Shown piece after piece: positions 40,671-53,412 of a DNA stretch of 64,000 nt. Every line of letters begins with the position of its first letter. Position 1 is the stretch's first letter. The stretch comes from Heliocidaris tuberculata (Eukaryota; Echinodermata; Echinoidea; Camarodonta; Echinometridae), in assembly GCA_025618425.1 (NCBI GenBank), contig CM046842.1, positions 32,811,885 to 32,875,884 on the forward strand. The letters are read 5' to 3'. The notes beneath the pieces were generated by a model. That model did not search any database and was not told the origin of the DNA. It saw only the letters and a list, made by a program, of their open reading frames with translations. The position numbers were made by a program, and so were the translations under genes.

Positions 40671-42688
40671 AACATATATGTCAAATGGAAATGTGTTTCT
40701 TTGATATCATGTCTCACTATTGAGATTAAAACTGGATGTAGGCCTATACGTTTGAACAATTGTATTTTGAATTTCCCTCGTAAATTTAAAGTATTTATGT
40801 CAGAATACAGTGCTTAAAATTTAGTAAGAGTAGGTGTACACGCGCTTTATGCCAAATTTATATTTAAAATATTTCTTCCTCAATATATTACCCAACTTTT
40901 GGAATTGCATTGCATTACAGGTATGCAAGATACCTTTATGGATTTTCATTGTAAATTATGCATGTATTCAAGATCATATACATATACATAAATATACTCT
41001 CACAATTGCATTCCTGTGCAGGTTTTCATAAATGAACTTCTGTTGTAAATTTTATGCTCCAGATATCATTTCCAGCTGTTTGGATTTGGTCTATATGCAA
41101 ACGTTATCAGTTTGTGTAATATATGTTAAAATTGTCATCTTTGAAGAATCAGCTATCAACTTTGCTTTCTGGTTTTCTACCAATTTAGCTACCAACATAT
41201 TGACATATTTTACTGTATACATAAGAGCCTTATTATGTTCTATTTGAATATCTTCAACATTTTCGTATGCCGTGTCATGTTGCTTATAATTCTTTTTGTC
41301 ACTTTAAGGGTGTACATTAGAAACTAAATATATTATATTATTCCGTAGTCTGTCAACTAATGACTTTTTCTTCTATTGTAAAGTTAAACTTTGTATAAGA
41401 CTGTATTTTTTGTTGATGTTGAAAGATTTTCACTGAATTTTTAACATCCACTTATCAGAAATGCCGAATAAGATCTCAACTATACCTGTCTAAAATATGT
41501 AATTATTTTACAACGCCCGGTATATGTAAAAGGTACCTGAAGCGCATATTTCACTATCGTTTATATGTATTATTGGGATACTTTCATTTATTCTTTGCAA
41601 TAAATATTTTGGTTAACTATGATCATAAGATTCTTGTTCCTCCCAAATTCCATTATGGGAATATAATCCAACGAGTGAAAGCAATCTCTATACATACATG
41701 ACACTTCTCTGTAGTACACGGTCAACTCACTAAGGCTAATAATATATTGCATGTTTGTAAAATGATCCACAATAGGTCTGTGAGCTAACAGCCATTTGTG
41801 ATTACACTTGTTTCAACTAACTGTTTCCTAATTATAACAAACGCCGACGGAGACTTTATTTTGTTTTGTTAGAGGTATTGCTATACAGGTTGCGTAATTG
41901 TATTTCTTTTTGTAATTATAATCTTGATACAGATGTTGAATTCAATAATGTCTACGATTTTATGTTATATACGATTACACATTAAATGCAGATGATATAT
42001 ATTATACACTCATTCTTTCTTCCTATTTTTTTATCAGCATGGTTATAGATTTTAAGTGCATGATGGGTAGTGAAAGAGATTGAGAGAAGTCAGGAAAGAT
42101 AGAAAATCATGGGACTGGGATGCAGAGAGCAAAATGAAAGCGAGATTACAAAAGCAATTATGAGAGCGAGAAAAGGATAAATAGAGAATTGAATGCAAAG
42201 TAGATAGGGGGAAAGAGAAGTACAGAAGCATAGAAACGTAAGGGGCTGAAATTCAGAGAGGCAAATAAAAAAGGGATTACATATGCAGTCATGGGACTAA
42301 GAAAAGGAGAAATAGTGAATTGAATACAAAGCAGAAGGGGGGAGAGGAGAAGATGGAATAGATGAGTTGGTAAGGCTGTGATTCAAGATTCAAGATTAAT
42401 TTATTTTTCGATACCAATTCATAAATCATATAAAGTATTTACATTGTATATAGAAGAACCTCAAAAAGACGGGAGCAAGTTTGAAAAAAAAAATGTATAA
42501 TGTATGTATAGAAGAAAAAATGAGAGAGAGAATGGATTATTTAAAGGAGCAAGAGATATTAATGAAATCAGTCATAAAGGAGATTGAAAAGGGGAAGTTA
42601 ACAAGATATAATGTTTAAATTGAGAAGGGGGCGAAAGATGAAAAGAATAGAGAAATATGAAACTAAAGAGGGGTACATGGTTTTAATA
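40671..42688. other. Intergenic, no gene seen
   Basis: AT-rich. From about 42040 to 42660 the plus strand is strongly purine-biased (AGA/GAGA-like), possibly a decayed simple repeat. Short open frames lack any support. Confidence 0.4.
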
Positions 42689-42994
42689 AGCTGTAATGTC
42701 TTTGAAAACAATATACATTGCTAGATATTTTGTCAAATAGTTGAAAAATTGCCAATTTTGATGAAAACCAAGGATTTTGAACCTCCCAATGTGTTGCCAA
42801 TGTCAGGATTTTAAAGCTTATTCTTGTTTTTAAAATTCCTGGCATCAAACGCAATTCGGTCATGCAACAAAAATGGACTTGGTTTGTGCAGAAACTTTTG
42901 CTCTTCCTACTCATGCATCTGGTATATTTTTTTAGAGCTCTGAATCAAAAGTTATTGAGCAACTACAAAATGTGGCCAATTGTCTCGAAAGGGT
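42689..42994. mobile_element. Truncated copy of the TTAA MITE at 48626-49033
   Basis: About 300 bp from TAATGTCTTTGAAAACAATA to TTGTCTCGAAAGGGTTTAA match 48729-49037 at roughly 85-90% by eye, including AATCAAAAGTTATTGAGC. The left terminus is missing; the right end keeps GAAAGGG next to TTTAA. Confidence 0.7.
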
Positions 42995-43690
42995 TTAACA
43001 TGGATCTCATTGAAGTTAGAGAAATCGAACATGCGTCATCGTTGACTAAAATGAAGACGTGATTTTTGTTATGGAAGAGGGTTCATCCCTATAATTATCA
43101 TACAGAAGTAGTTATGAATCGTGATTTCTTTGTAGTATCGGTAAATGGAAAATAAGTAATCAATGAATAGTTCAAACATCTGTTAGTCCCTTCGCCAATT
43201 TCAATTGTTATTCAAAATAACCCTCGCCTGCTCTATACTCCCACTGATATATCCAACACCTTATCAAAAATGCAATACTGTCGAGCTAAAATAAACTCAA
43301 GGGTTGCGTAGGAGATCCCATTGCCAGCAGCCTCTGTAATTGCGGCGCCCTGTGCATTATGTGTACTGCGCACCGAAGTAAACAAGAAAGGCATAACTTT
43401 CAACCATTGTATTGCGATTAGTAGCAATACGCGGTTGTGCATTTAGTTCAAGAAGAAAAACTGTGCCTCTGTTAATTTTCCGCGTCTGGTGATGTATATG
43501 CTACCATTCTCAATATAAATCAAACTAAAATGTGTACTGGGTATTGTTTTTAGTCGTCTGTGTACGGGGAATGAACCGGAACTGTTGAAGAAAAAAACAT
43601 TTAGACCTATATCGTGGACACACGGCATTACATATTTTAGTACTGGAATAACCAATAAAATAACCAATAATAGACTGTTGCTTTTTGCAG

Positions 43691-43739
43691 AAAGGAACTT
43701 GAAACTCATCGGATAACGAACTCAATCAGTGATTTAACC
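43691..43739 (+). other. Probable 5' UTR segment of the GT31 gene
   Basis: CTTTTTGCAG ending at 43690 is a good splice acceptor and lies 49 nt before the start codon, so an upstream non-coding exon is likely. The start context AACCATGG is a strong Kozak match. Confidence 0.45.
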
Positions 43740-45728
43740 ATGGCCTTGATAAATCGTTCCACGCGGAAGATAGTGATAAAGTTGATTGGAGTAGGACTAG
43801 CTGTGATTGTACTGGTAGTACTAATCGAAACGGTAATAAGAGATCACAAGACTGTTACAAATTTTCAAGGTTCTGGAGGAGAGGTTGCATTCTGGCACAA
43901 GATCGGTTGGATGGTGCCTATAAATCAAGGACGAGTTGATGAGGCAAAGGCTGTAAGCTATGAGGGTAGACACAGGAAATATCTTTCCGAAGCGCTAGTA
44001 GATCTGTTCGGGTTTTCTAGTAAATGTCATCTATATGACGCCGAAAATGATGAAAATGGTTTGCGTCCATCTCGCGTTATCATTCTCGTGCATTCTTCCC
44101 CAATAAGAGGTGCACTTCGGGACAAAATTCGACAGACGTGGGCTAGCCCCGAGGAATGTAGGAAACACGGTGTTCTTCTAAGGTTTGTCATGGGAAGTCC
44201 GGCTAACCAAGATGAGGTAGAACTCTTAACGGAAGAGTCAAAGATGCATGGCGATGTTTTGGTTGGGAATTTCACCAACACTGTTCGATCAACCACCATG
44301 AAGTCTTTACTTGGCCTTAGATGGATCATCGCCTTTTGTTCTCGAATAGATTACGTAATCGAAGGAAGTGACAACACATTCATGTGGTTAGACAAGCTTC
44401 CGAGGTTGTTGCGTACCTTTAAAAAGGAGGAGAACCCGAAGTTTATTCTTGGGGCGCGATCCAACTCTTCTAGAGTTGTCCACGATGCATCAAGTGAGTA
44501 CTACGTAGGAAGTGCTGTGTTGAATCGTAAATTTTACCCCATGTACTGTTCTCTGCGTGCAGGGATTATCATGCCTTTTGTGCTGGCGGTGAAACACTAC
44601 AAGTATGCTTGGTCAACGCCAACTTTGGTGCCTTTTGCCGATGCCCTGATAGGACTTAGTGCTGAGGAGTATGGCTGGAAAGTACAGCATAGTCACGCAT
44701 TCTCTCTGACACAATTAGAATCGAATGATGCTTGTCCCTTGAGTGCTAAGTTCACGGCCTTAGCACCTAAGAACTTTTACAACATCCCTGAAATTTGGGA
44801 ACAACTTCATGACAGGATGTACATGAAGGAGTGTGACAGCCCTGATCTTGATATCATCTATGCGGGAAAAGCAGCCGACAACGCCAAATATTTCAAAACG
44901 GTCTTGAAAACTGTTAAAGAAAGTCCCAACGTCACCTGTGCAAACCAGGATGTGTTCATGACAGCGCTTATTTCATCCCATCCAGCTCGCCAGAACGCAA
45001 GGGATACAATTCGTGGGACCTGGGCCAGCCATGACTTATTGAGGTCTCTCTCTAAGAAAGTCAAGGTGTTCTTTCTCATCGGACAACCCAATCCTTCGGA
45101 TCTAGCACTAAGGTTAGCCTTAGACCAAGAGCACGAGCAGAATCGGGATCTTCTAGAGGGGAACTTCCGAGACACTTTCAAGAACCTCACTTTAAAACAT
45201 ATGTTCGGTTTAACCTGGACAGCGGATCATTGCAGCAACGCCATGTATTTCTTTAAGGGGGATGACGACGTTTTTGTAAATCTGGAAAACGTCGTTAACC
45301 TCCTCCAGGAGATGAACACCCATGGCAAGGGCCTTCGGGAACTTTACCTCGGAGACGGAGGAAGGGAATACCGCAATAGAGACCATAACAGCAGATACCA
45401 TGTGGCGTCTGAGGAATACAGCGGCAAGGTCTTTCCACAGTACTGCGTCGGTGGGGGCTATGTGCTTTCCATGGATCTCGTAGTCCGCGTTCTGCAGGAG
45501 GCACTGCGGACACCGATGCTGTCTTCGAGGGATGATGTCTTCGTAGGTATCCTTATGAAGAAATTACAGGTGCCTCTGGTGTACAACAATGGATTCCACT
45601 ACACTATGGGGCCTACTGACACCTGCTCCCTGAAGGACAAGAAATTTATGGTTATGCATGTTCATGATAACGTGGATGGACTTGCTCAGATTTGGAGAAA
45701 TTTTGTGAAAACTGATGTGCAGTGCTAG
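43740..45728 (+). CDS. Tandem-domain beta-1,3-galactosyltransferase-like protein (GT31 x2)
   Basis: A 662-residue intronless frame. Residues ~12-33 form one hydrophobic segment after a short basic N-terminus, the layout of a type II Golgi membrane enzyme. Two GT31-like halves follow. The first (about 111-360) has RVIILVHSS, RDKIRQTWAS and LLGLRWI. It has EGSDNTF (208-214) where the family has an acidic DXD-type motif, so it is probably catalytically dead. The second (about 404-655) keeps VFMTALISSHPARQNARDTI, RGTWAS, KGDDDVF (DDD at 508-510), VGGGYVLS (570-577) and RDDVFVG, as in active beta-1,3-galactosyl/N-acetylglucosaminyltransferases that use UDP-sugars. Ordinary family members are 300-420 residues with one domain. 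Sequons at 177, 242, 397 and 482. Stop TAG; poly(A) signal follows. Acceptor substrate unknown. Confidence 0.9.
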   Translation: MALINRSTRKIVIKLIGVGLAVIVLVVLIETVIRDHKTVTNFQGSGGEVAFWHKIGWMVPINQGRVDEAKAVSYEGRHRKYLSEALVDLFGFSSKCHLYDAENDENGLRPSRVIILVHSSPIRGALRDKIRQTWASPEECRKHGVLLRFVMGSPANQDEVELLTEESKMHGDVLVGNFTNTVRSTTMKSLLGLRWIIAFCSRIDYVIEGSDNTFMWLDKLPRLLRTFKKEENPKFILGARSNSSRVVHDASSEYYVGSAVLNRKFYPMYCSLRAGIIMPFVLAVKHYKYAWSTPTLVPFADALIGLSAEEYGWKVQHSHAFSLTQLESNDACPLSAKFTALAPKNFYNIPEIWEQLHDRMYMKECDSPDLDIIYAGKAADNAKYFKTVLKTVKESPNVTCANQDVFMTALISSHPARQNARDTIRGTWASHDLLRSLSKKVKVFFLIGQPNPSDLALRLALDQEHEQNRDLLEGNFRDTFKNLTLKHMFGLTWTADHCSNAMYFFKGDDDVFVNLENVVNLLQEMNTHGKGLRELYLGDGGREYRNRDHNSRYHVASEEYSGKVFPQYCVGGGYVLSMDLVVRVLQEALRTPMLSSRDDVFVGILMKKLQVPLVYNNGFHYTMGPTDTCSLKDKKFMVMHVHDNVDGLAQIWRNFVKTDVQC

Positions 45729-45893
45729 CCCGGTATTCTCACGGAGCATTGATGATGTAGGTATTTAGTTCACCGTATTATTATCTCGACGTTAAGGTAC
45801 AAGTTGTGCGTGGAATGTTTGATACAGTTGAAAATAGGCATCAGCGGGCAACACAGAAATATCCTCATATTGTTACAGTTCTCGCTTTTAAAA

Positions 45894-45899
45894 TAAAGA
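45894..45899 (+). terminator. AATAAA polyadenylation signal for the GT31 gene
   Basis: First canonical AATAAA after the stop codon, 166 nt downstream of it. It gives a short 3' UTR. Confidence 0.5.
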
Positions 45900-46576
45900 A
45901 AAACAAAACAAGACTGATCAGGTTTGATCTCGAGAACTTAAGACGCAGGTTGAAATAAAAACATCACATTTCCATGACTGTTCGCTGTCTGTGAAAACAT
46001 TAGGAATCAGTTGTTTTGTTAGGATATCTGCCAAATAAGGCATATTTAGAAGTGAACTGCGAAATACCGCTTGTTCAAGACGTTTTTTATTCCTGTGTCA
46101 ACCAGCACAAGAGTAAAATTTAGAAATCAATAATATAACAATAGATATTTATATTACGTGACACTGCTTACTGAAGAAGAAAAAATCAGTAAATGACTCA
46201 TTGCTGTATATGAACGCATTGTGAATCAATTATATTGCTATGGCATCTTCATATATGGATAGACATTATAGTGAACTGTGAAGTACTCTAGTTATGTACC
46301 TTGTTAGAAAAAATTGTTTCCCCTTTGTTAACATAGCACTAAGCATGGTAGGAATCAACCCAATTATCGATGATTGCAACTCTTCTTTTGTTTTGCCACC
46401 CAGACAATACACACATGGCTACAACGTTTTACACGGGCTCGCTCTATATCTAAGACCAATTCATAAAAGCATACTATGTGCAGATTAGCGCTCTAGGAAT
46501 TAACACAAGAGAGTACTGTTATAATTATTGTTATTATTAGTATTATCATTATTTTATTATTATTATTATTATCATT

Positions 46577-46607
<31 letters not shown>

Positions 46608-47745
46608 AAAACCATAATTATTTATTCACTATCTTTTATTTGAATAATCTATTGTTAGTTTATGTCCTATTTTGGGGTCTAATAATTGCTCCTCCTCTCT
46701 CTTGCTGTATCTCTATCTCTCTCTCGCTTTTTTTTCTCTCCCTTTCTCTTCATCTCTCCTCTTCCTCCCTTTCACTCTCCCTTCTCTCGCTTGTTCTCTC
46801 CCTCACTCAGATTCAGATTTCAGATTTTCATAGATTTTAATTCAAATCATTTTATTTTCTAAAGTAACAATTGTACAATTAACAATTAAAAACTAATTTG
46901 ACAAAGAAACCAAAGTGCAGAAACAAGTGAAACAGGCAAAATGATGAGCATTAACGTTTAGATAATAATTTTTGAAACAGTAAAGACTACATCAAAGTAA
47001 TTAAATGAAAGTGAAAATGCAAACAGACACCAGCAAAGAAGGAGAAATTGGGGAAATACTCTCATACTTTCTTCGTATCCTCTTGTTTCAGTTTAGAATA
47101 TATTGAGTTTCTATGATGGCAAGTAATACTAATTGATAGAAATCTCTTGCTTTGCATTTACGTAATTTTGTTTGTTTCGATTGGGGAATTTAATTGAGTC
47201 TTTGTTTATAAAGCATAGACTTTGGTTCTAACTTGTGTTTACTATGTTCATTATTTATTCTTTATTCAGGGTAGCTGTGTATATTATGGGTATAATGTAA
47301 AGTTATGGTTCTTGCTTAAAAACGAAATTATAAGAAGCTTAATCATAGGTTGAGTGGTTTGAAATTCATTTAATACAAGAAAATCGATGGAAATTAATAT
47401 CTCTCAACGCAAAAAAAAAATGAATAAAAGCTGAATGTATGTTGATTAGCCAAAGTTGTAATGAATGCATATTCAGTCATAATTCTTTAATTAATCTAAA
47501 ATCTTTTATCATAACAAAATCGATTATAATCACATAAGATCGTGCAAAATGTAGCTGCATACACTTGAATGTGGGTTAAGTGGAGCACATATATATCAGC
47601 CTCTAGATGTTTTTATGGTGCCTACAGTCTTGGTTCATTAAATGCTCGAGAATATAGAATATACAGTACAAAGTATAATAAAGTAGGGAGAGAGAATGGC
47701 TTGGATAGTGAGAGAATGCAAGTGATGGGTGATCAACTCAAACAT

Positions 47746-47797
<52 letters not shown>

Positions 47798-47942
47798 GTA
47801 CAGATCGAGCTAGAATTTATGATGAACAAAAAAAGAGAGGCATGAAGGGAGAGAGAGAGAGAGAGAGAGATCAACGAAAATAACTTCTGAGAAATGAGAA
47901 TTTGAAATATATTTGCAGGAAAATACAAACACAGAAATATTT
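45900..47942. other. Intergenic with microsatellites
   Basis: Contains ATT repeats (46520-46606), CT/CTC repeats (46690-46805), a TA tract (47750-47796) and a GA tract (47850-47869). No gene seen. Frames crossing the TA and GA tracts are artefacts. Confidence 0.55.
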
Positions 47943-48210
47943 TCTACACTGTAAAAGAATAACTGTAAAACTACAGGTTTTTTAGCCCTTGAAATTACTA
48001 GTTATTGCCGTTATTTCAATTTAACAGTCTTTTCCTGTAAAACAACAGCAAGTTTGTTGGTTTACCGGAAATCAGCATATATTTACATAATTTTGTTGTA
48101 AACATATGCTGATTTCCGGTAAGAAAAAAAAATGTGGAAAAACGGGCATTCCCGGCATCCTTACTGCCATGAAATATCCATGAAAAAACTGCAATTTTTT
48201 TACAGTGTAG
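47943..48210. mobile_element. 268-bp MITE with CTACACTGTAAAA ends
   Basis: Starts CTACACTGTAAAA and ends TTTTTTACAGTGTAG, a perfect terminal inverted repeat of at least 10 bp. A central inverted repeat (ACCGGAAATCAGCATAT... to ATATGCTGATTTCCGGT, 48064-48120) can form a long stem. No target duplication was identified. Confidence 0.7.
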
Positions 48211-48625
48211 ACAGTCTTCCTGCTGTTAAAATGTGTTGATAGTGTAAGTTTATATTTTACCCTCCTTCTTCCATACCGTCCCCCTTTCTTTTTTAAAGTT
48301 AATTTTTTGTACAGTACCTATCTTTGCAATTTCATTACAATTGTCGGTATTTTAAATTTAAATCTAAAATGGTAGGCCTATATAATTTGAGAAAACTTTA
48401 CACTTGTGTGTACAGCGTTAGTGCATGCTACTGTTGTTGAGAGTTTACGCCTGGCCCAGTGTATAAGAGTTATGTTATGCCTCTCATTTTGTTAGTATTA
48501 GATTTTAGAAGGTGAAATCTTCACAGAATCTTGATATCGCTAGTGTCTTGCTATTTGTCAACACACATCCAATAAATCCGACGAAAAGTCTTACAGGGCT
48601 TACCAAAACTTTCCATTACCTTTAA

Positions 48626-49033
48626 CCCTTTCAGGACAGGAATTATTACAGGGCTAAATTGATCACATTTTGTTCTTCAAATTGGCAACAATAATATTTT
48701 TCTTTTAGTGCTACAAGATTGTAATAAAGGGTAATGTCTTTGAAAACAATATACATGGTTAAAAGAATTGTCGAAAAGTTGAAAAAGTTGCCAATTTCGA
48801 TAAAAAACAATGATTTTGAACCTCTCAATGTGTTGCCAATTTAAGGATTTTAAAGCTTCTTCTCCTTTTTAAAATTCCTGGGATCAAACGCAATATGTTC
48901 ATGTAACAAAAATAGACATAGTGTGTGCAGAAATTTTTGCTCTTTCTACTCATGTATCTGGTATATTTTTCAGGACTCTGAATCAAAAGTTATTGAGCCA
49001 AACCACAAAATGTGGTCAATTGTCTCGAAAGGG
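48626..49033. mobile_element. 408-bp TTAA-flanked MITE
   Basis: Starts CCCTTTCAGGAC and ends GTCTCGAAAGGG, with TTAA on both sides (48622-48625 and 49034-49037). Ten of the twelve terminal bases pair. A related copy is at 42689-42994. No coding content. Confidence 0.75.
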
Positions 49034-50224
49034 TTAAGATGTAAAATGGAGTAAACATTTTCACTGTAACGTGCAATTTGTCGATCCGGTTTTAATAGCA
49101 AAATTCTGTCATCTAATTTTCGTACAGCCATTCTATATCACGTACCAGATATGTATCATTAAGATGTTATTCCTTGTACCTTACTGAGCTTTCTATTTTA
49201 ACCTTTTACTTTAAGAACTCGTGGATTTTCTGTTTATATCAATAATATAAGCTATTTATAAGAAAGGTTTATTATGATCTATTATCATTATTATCCTCTG
49301 TCACTGAATTATGAACTCTTCTTCTTGTTTATGATAAACACCGAACTACTTCTGTAGTGAAAACAATATATATATATACATAACACAACTGATATTAGAC
49401 CGAATGGCATTAGACCATAAAATTATGACGACTGGACCAAATGGCAATAAACCCACACCTTATGTACATTATAAATACTTACACATTCCGCATCCAATAT
49501 ATATATATTTTTTTAATTATGTTGAAATATCCACACTTTTAACATTTACATTGCAAGTTTGATGCAATTATAAATATTCTCAAGAAAAGTCTTTTAAAAA
49601 GGGCAAAGTTTCTTCTTCTTTTTTTCAAAATGCATTATTTCCCATATCAAGGGATAGAACTTTCCAAATACATTATCCCAGAAATATTTCGAGATATGCG
49701 TTTGAAATTACAACACGCCATTTATAATTATGTACTGTTTTGTTTTAATTATATTATAATTTCATGTTGTTGCAAAGACATAAAGTGCAGATTCAAATCA
49801 TGTTTTGCTCCGATGCAATGAACAAAATATTTATAATACTTTTACTTACTAAATTTATATCATCTTACCAAAAGCCATATAATTACAGAAAAACACTTGA
49901 AACGAGATATTCATTATACAATATAAAGATTATGAACATGTTAAGTTGCGTAAAATACAATGTTAACCACCTAATACCTCAATTACTTTCACTTATCGCA
50001 GACACATAATAACGTGATATATATCCATTAATCTGCACTAATAATGGAGTAAATGGAAAACATGAAAATATATGTCATAATGTCTAGATCCATATGGCAA
50101 TCAGTGTAAGGTATCCTTTAGGACATATGTATGTCAATTCATTTCATACAAAAATGAAAGCATCTTAGTACGATAAATGGTTAATTTGTTTTTGTTGTGT
50201 CACTACTATTACTCAGAAGTCATG
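49034..50224. other. Intergenic, no gene seen
   Basis: Very AT-rich, with a few TA tracts (about 49366, 49500). Nothing recognised. Confidence 0.45.
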
Positions 50225-52620
50225 TAAAGATATTTTTCATGTCTAAATGAATTTATATCACGCTATTAACGGTGAAATGCAGTAAAAGATAAACATTGCA
50301 ATATATTAAGCAACAACATTGTACTAAAAAGAATGCATATAGAGCAAATATGAACAACAATGTCAAATTACAAATTTCCACCAAAAAACTCGATAAACAT
50401 GCATGTACTTGAATTATGAAATCATTCTAAATGCTGCGAATAATATACAAATATATACTGTCATGAGAGGGTCTCGTTGGAAATACGGTCCCCGAGGTGA
50501 CGTGAACCAAGACTATTTTCATGAGGATCGTCTTCACGTCACCGAGGGTACCATAGTTTAACCAGAGACTCGAACCAGAGACATCATCACGTGCCGGTGC
50601 GTGAAACAACAAATACACGCAAATGAATGTCGTCACAATGTATTACGTACTTTTAGTGTGTGATATCATACGCCGTATATAGTATCCGTGAATAGTACTA
50701 CTATTAACGGATCGTGACGTCAGATGTTACTCTCCATGGCAATTTGCTCATTTGCATGAGGATAGTGATGTTGATCACATCAAATAATAACTCATATAAG
50801 CGGTCCTTGTATTACATCGTACATTATAATACAATTTGCAGAATTGATAATTCATTTATATGCAAAAGTCATTCGAATAAATTTCTGAGACCTGTGCAGA
50901 TAATGCAATAGCATTGTTAAACGCTTCCTTTGTTGCGTTCCTCTTTTTTTCCCCGCACATTTTACTTAAACATTTTAAAGATAGTAACATATGTACAATA
51001 ATCCTGTATATTATCCTAATCCACTACATCTCTGAAATATTTATATAGAAATACCGAGGTGACGTGAACCAAGACTATTTTCATGAGGATTGTCTTCACG
51101 TCACCGAGGCTACCATAGTTTAACCAGAGACTCGAACCAGAGACATCATCACGTGCCGGTGCTTAAAACAACAAATACACGCAAATGAAAGTCGTCACAA
51201 TGTATTACGTACTTTTTAGTGTGTGATGTCATACGCCGTATAGTATCCGTGAATAGTACTACTATTAACGGATCGTGACGTCAAATGTTACTCTCCATGG
51301 CAATTTGCTCATTTGCATGAGGCTAGTGGGAATTGTATTTTGTCACATGACGTGCATTGGACCAATCAATTGCGAAGATTCTTTTCATGACGGATACAAC
51401 ATTTTGTATAATATTGGATGGCCTTGAGGGGGATATCAGAATATATTTCCCGCAACAGAATCATATTGCCCCGAGTCGAAGACGAGGGCAATATGGTTCC
51501 TTTAAGGGCTATATTTTCAATCTTCACCGAAAGTAGAGCCAGCCAATAATTATTATCATCATTATTTATACATGTATCATGTATATGCCTATTTCGTAGC
51601 AATTGAAACAAGTCTGTTTGCATGTCAGTCCCTCTGATTAATTCATACAGATATGTAATCTGGGCCAAGCAATTGTGACGTAAATTGTTACCGCGCACCT
51701 TTGTACACTTAACACAATATGCACTTTGATATAAATAAGGGGTAACCTCGCTAGTCATAAAACCCTTATCTCTTATTATGAATGGCGGTCCTTATGAATA
51801 ATGACCCTTACGAATAGCGACCTTATGTATTATTATGAATAGCGGTCCTTATGACTAGCGAGCGGACCCCACAAATAATATGGCAAAATTTTGCCCTTTT
51901 GTTTAGTACAATGGTTTGTGGGGAAAACCCGGAAGAGGGCAATAGGGAATATATTGCCCCCTCCGGTAACGGATTCTGAGTAGAATGCAAAATACGGCTT
52001 TTATTTTGCAGCTAAAATGCCTTGTATAGGTAATAATTGATAATAACCTACATAGTTGGTCATTGTTCCACACGATATATTACAATAAAATTTACATTCA
52101 TTTTTGGCAACGGTAATTCGGCCAAAAGAATCTGACTGGTGCACTCTGATCATGTAATATTGTTGATACTAATCACGAGATTTTTAATTTCTAGATGAAT
52201 TTATAGTACGCTATAAACAGTGAAATGCAATAAAAGATAAATACTGCAATGTACCAAATTTCGTGACGTGTTTCGAGTATTATGTTATAAAGCTTTCATT
52301 CATATCACCTTAACTTTGTAAAATAAAATGAAATACAAGAAACAAACATTGGAGTAAGATGAATACATATGCAGATATCAACAATACTGTCAATCTACCA
52401 ATATTCCACAAAACATCATACTATACTTCACTTATGGAATCATTCTAAATGATGCTGATCACATCAAATAATAACTCATATGAGCGGCCCTTGTATTACA
52501 TCGTACATTATAATACAATTTGCAGACTTGATAATTCATTTATATGCAAAAGTAATTCGACTAAATTTCTGAGACCTGTGCAAATAATGCAGTAGCATTA
52601 TTAAACTATACATCTGTAGG
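50225..52620. repeat. Locally duplicated segment (three related blocks)
   Basis: Block A (50492-50766) and its copy (51053-51328) agree nearly base for base, including GGTGACGTGAACCAAGAC, ACGGATCGTGACGTCA and CTCATTTGCATGAG. Block B (50766-50912) reappears at 52452-52606. The block around 50245-50305 reappears near 52190-52250. Each block A starts with a hairpin (GGTGACGTGAA / TTCACGTCACC). No gene in it. Confidence 0.8.
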
Positions 52621-52762
52621 CTACAGCCCATGTGAACGGTAGCCAAAGAGACCGACCGCCCAATATTCCGACAATGTGAGTCTAAAGAATCCTAAGAAAA
52701 GTTGTCAGGAGATTCACGATACCGACATGTGAGTCTCGCCGGCCTTCTGTCACCTTTATTCT

Positions 52763-53042
52763 CTACTTTGGTTCCAGCTTGTACTTTGACCTTAGGCCAC
52801 CAGCCTGAGCTTGTACAAGAACTTTGTCCAAATCCGCTACGGTCCTGTCAGACAAGGCCTTCCATTGCTGCAAAAGCTTCATGTACATTTCAGGGTAGTT
52901 GTTCATTGTCTCAGCTTTGACGCCTTCTGCAATGGCAGCTGAAATCTCAAGGGCAACGTATAGAGCGCTGAAATGACTCGGAAGGAGTTGCCTCGAAAGT
53001 CTACTCAAGTGTACATCCGTTACTTCCGAGGAATCTGCCGGA
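52763..53042 (-). CDS. Death-fold domain, terminal exon of a minus-strand gene
   Basis: On the minus strand, acceptor CACTCTCAG precedes 53042 and the frame runs to TAG at 52763-52765. It encodes (S)PADSSEVTDVHLSRLSRQLL, then FSALYVALEISAAIAEGVKA, NNYPEMYMKLLQQWKALSD and TVADLDKVLVQAQAGGLRSK. The order 'L..L...L...... LY.ALEI....', then 'M.LLQQW......T...L...L..AG' fits the Death-domain fold from helix 1 to helix 6. It is complete, unlike its relative in the 35.7-kb exon. It enters in phase 2, matching the exon at 55059-55134. Probably binds another Death-domain protein. Confidence 0.75.
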
Positions 53043-53369
53043 CTGAGAGTGAAGCAAGGCAGCAATTAACTAATGAACTATCAAGAGCTTTAAATGATTA
53101 TGCCGAAGAAAAAACATCTTCTACATTTTGAACATGCTTTATTAGGAATTAGAAACATGTATAAGGTTTTTAAATACGCGAAATTTCATTTCATTTCACA
53201 TGCACACTCATACCTTGCAAACTTTACCGCCACCACAACAATAATGGACAATTTTTTGGATCGTTTAAAGGACAGTACACACAAGCTCAATAAGACCCTC
53301 ACTCACACAGGACCCTGATACCATCGTCCAAAGGCCCCCTTATTCCCTCAGTCACACCGACCCACATAC

Positions 53370-53412
53370 ACACCCTGGCACCCTCAGCCACACACACACA
53401 CACACACTTGCA
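53370..53412. repeat. CA microsatellite
   Basis: CACACA run within CA/CC-rich intron DNA of the minus-strand gene. Confidence 0.85.

Noticed and set aside
47569..47928. ORFs across the TA and GA tracts
   Set aside because: Poly-Tyr/Ile and Arg/Glu stretches come from microsatellites.
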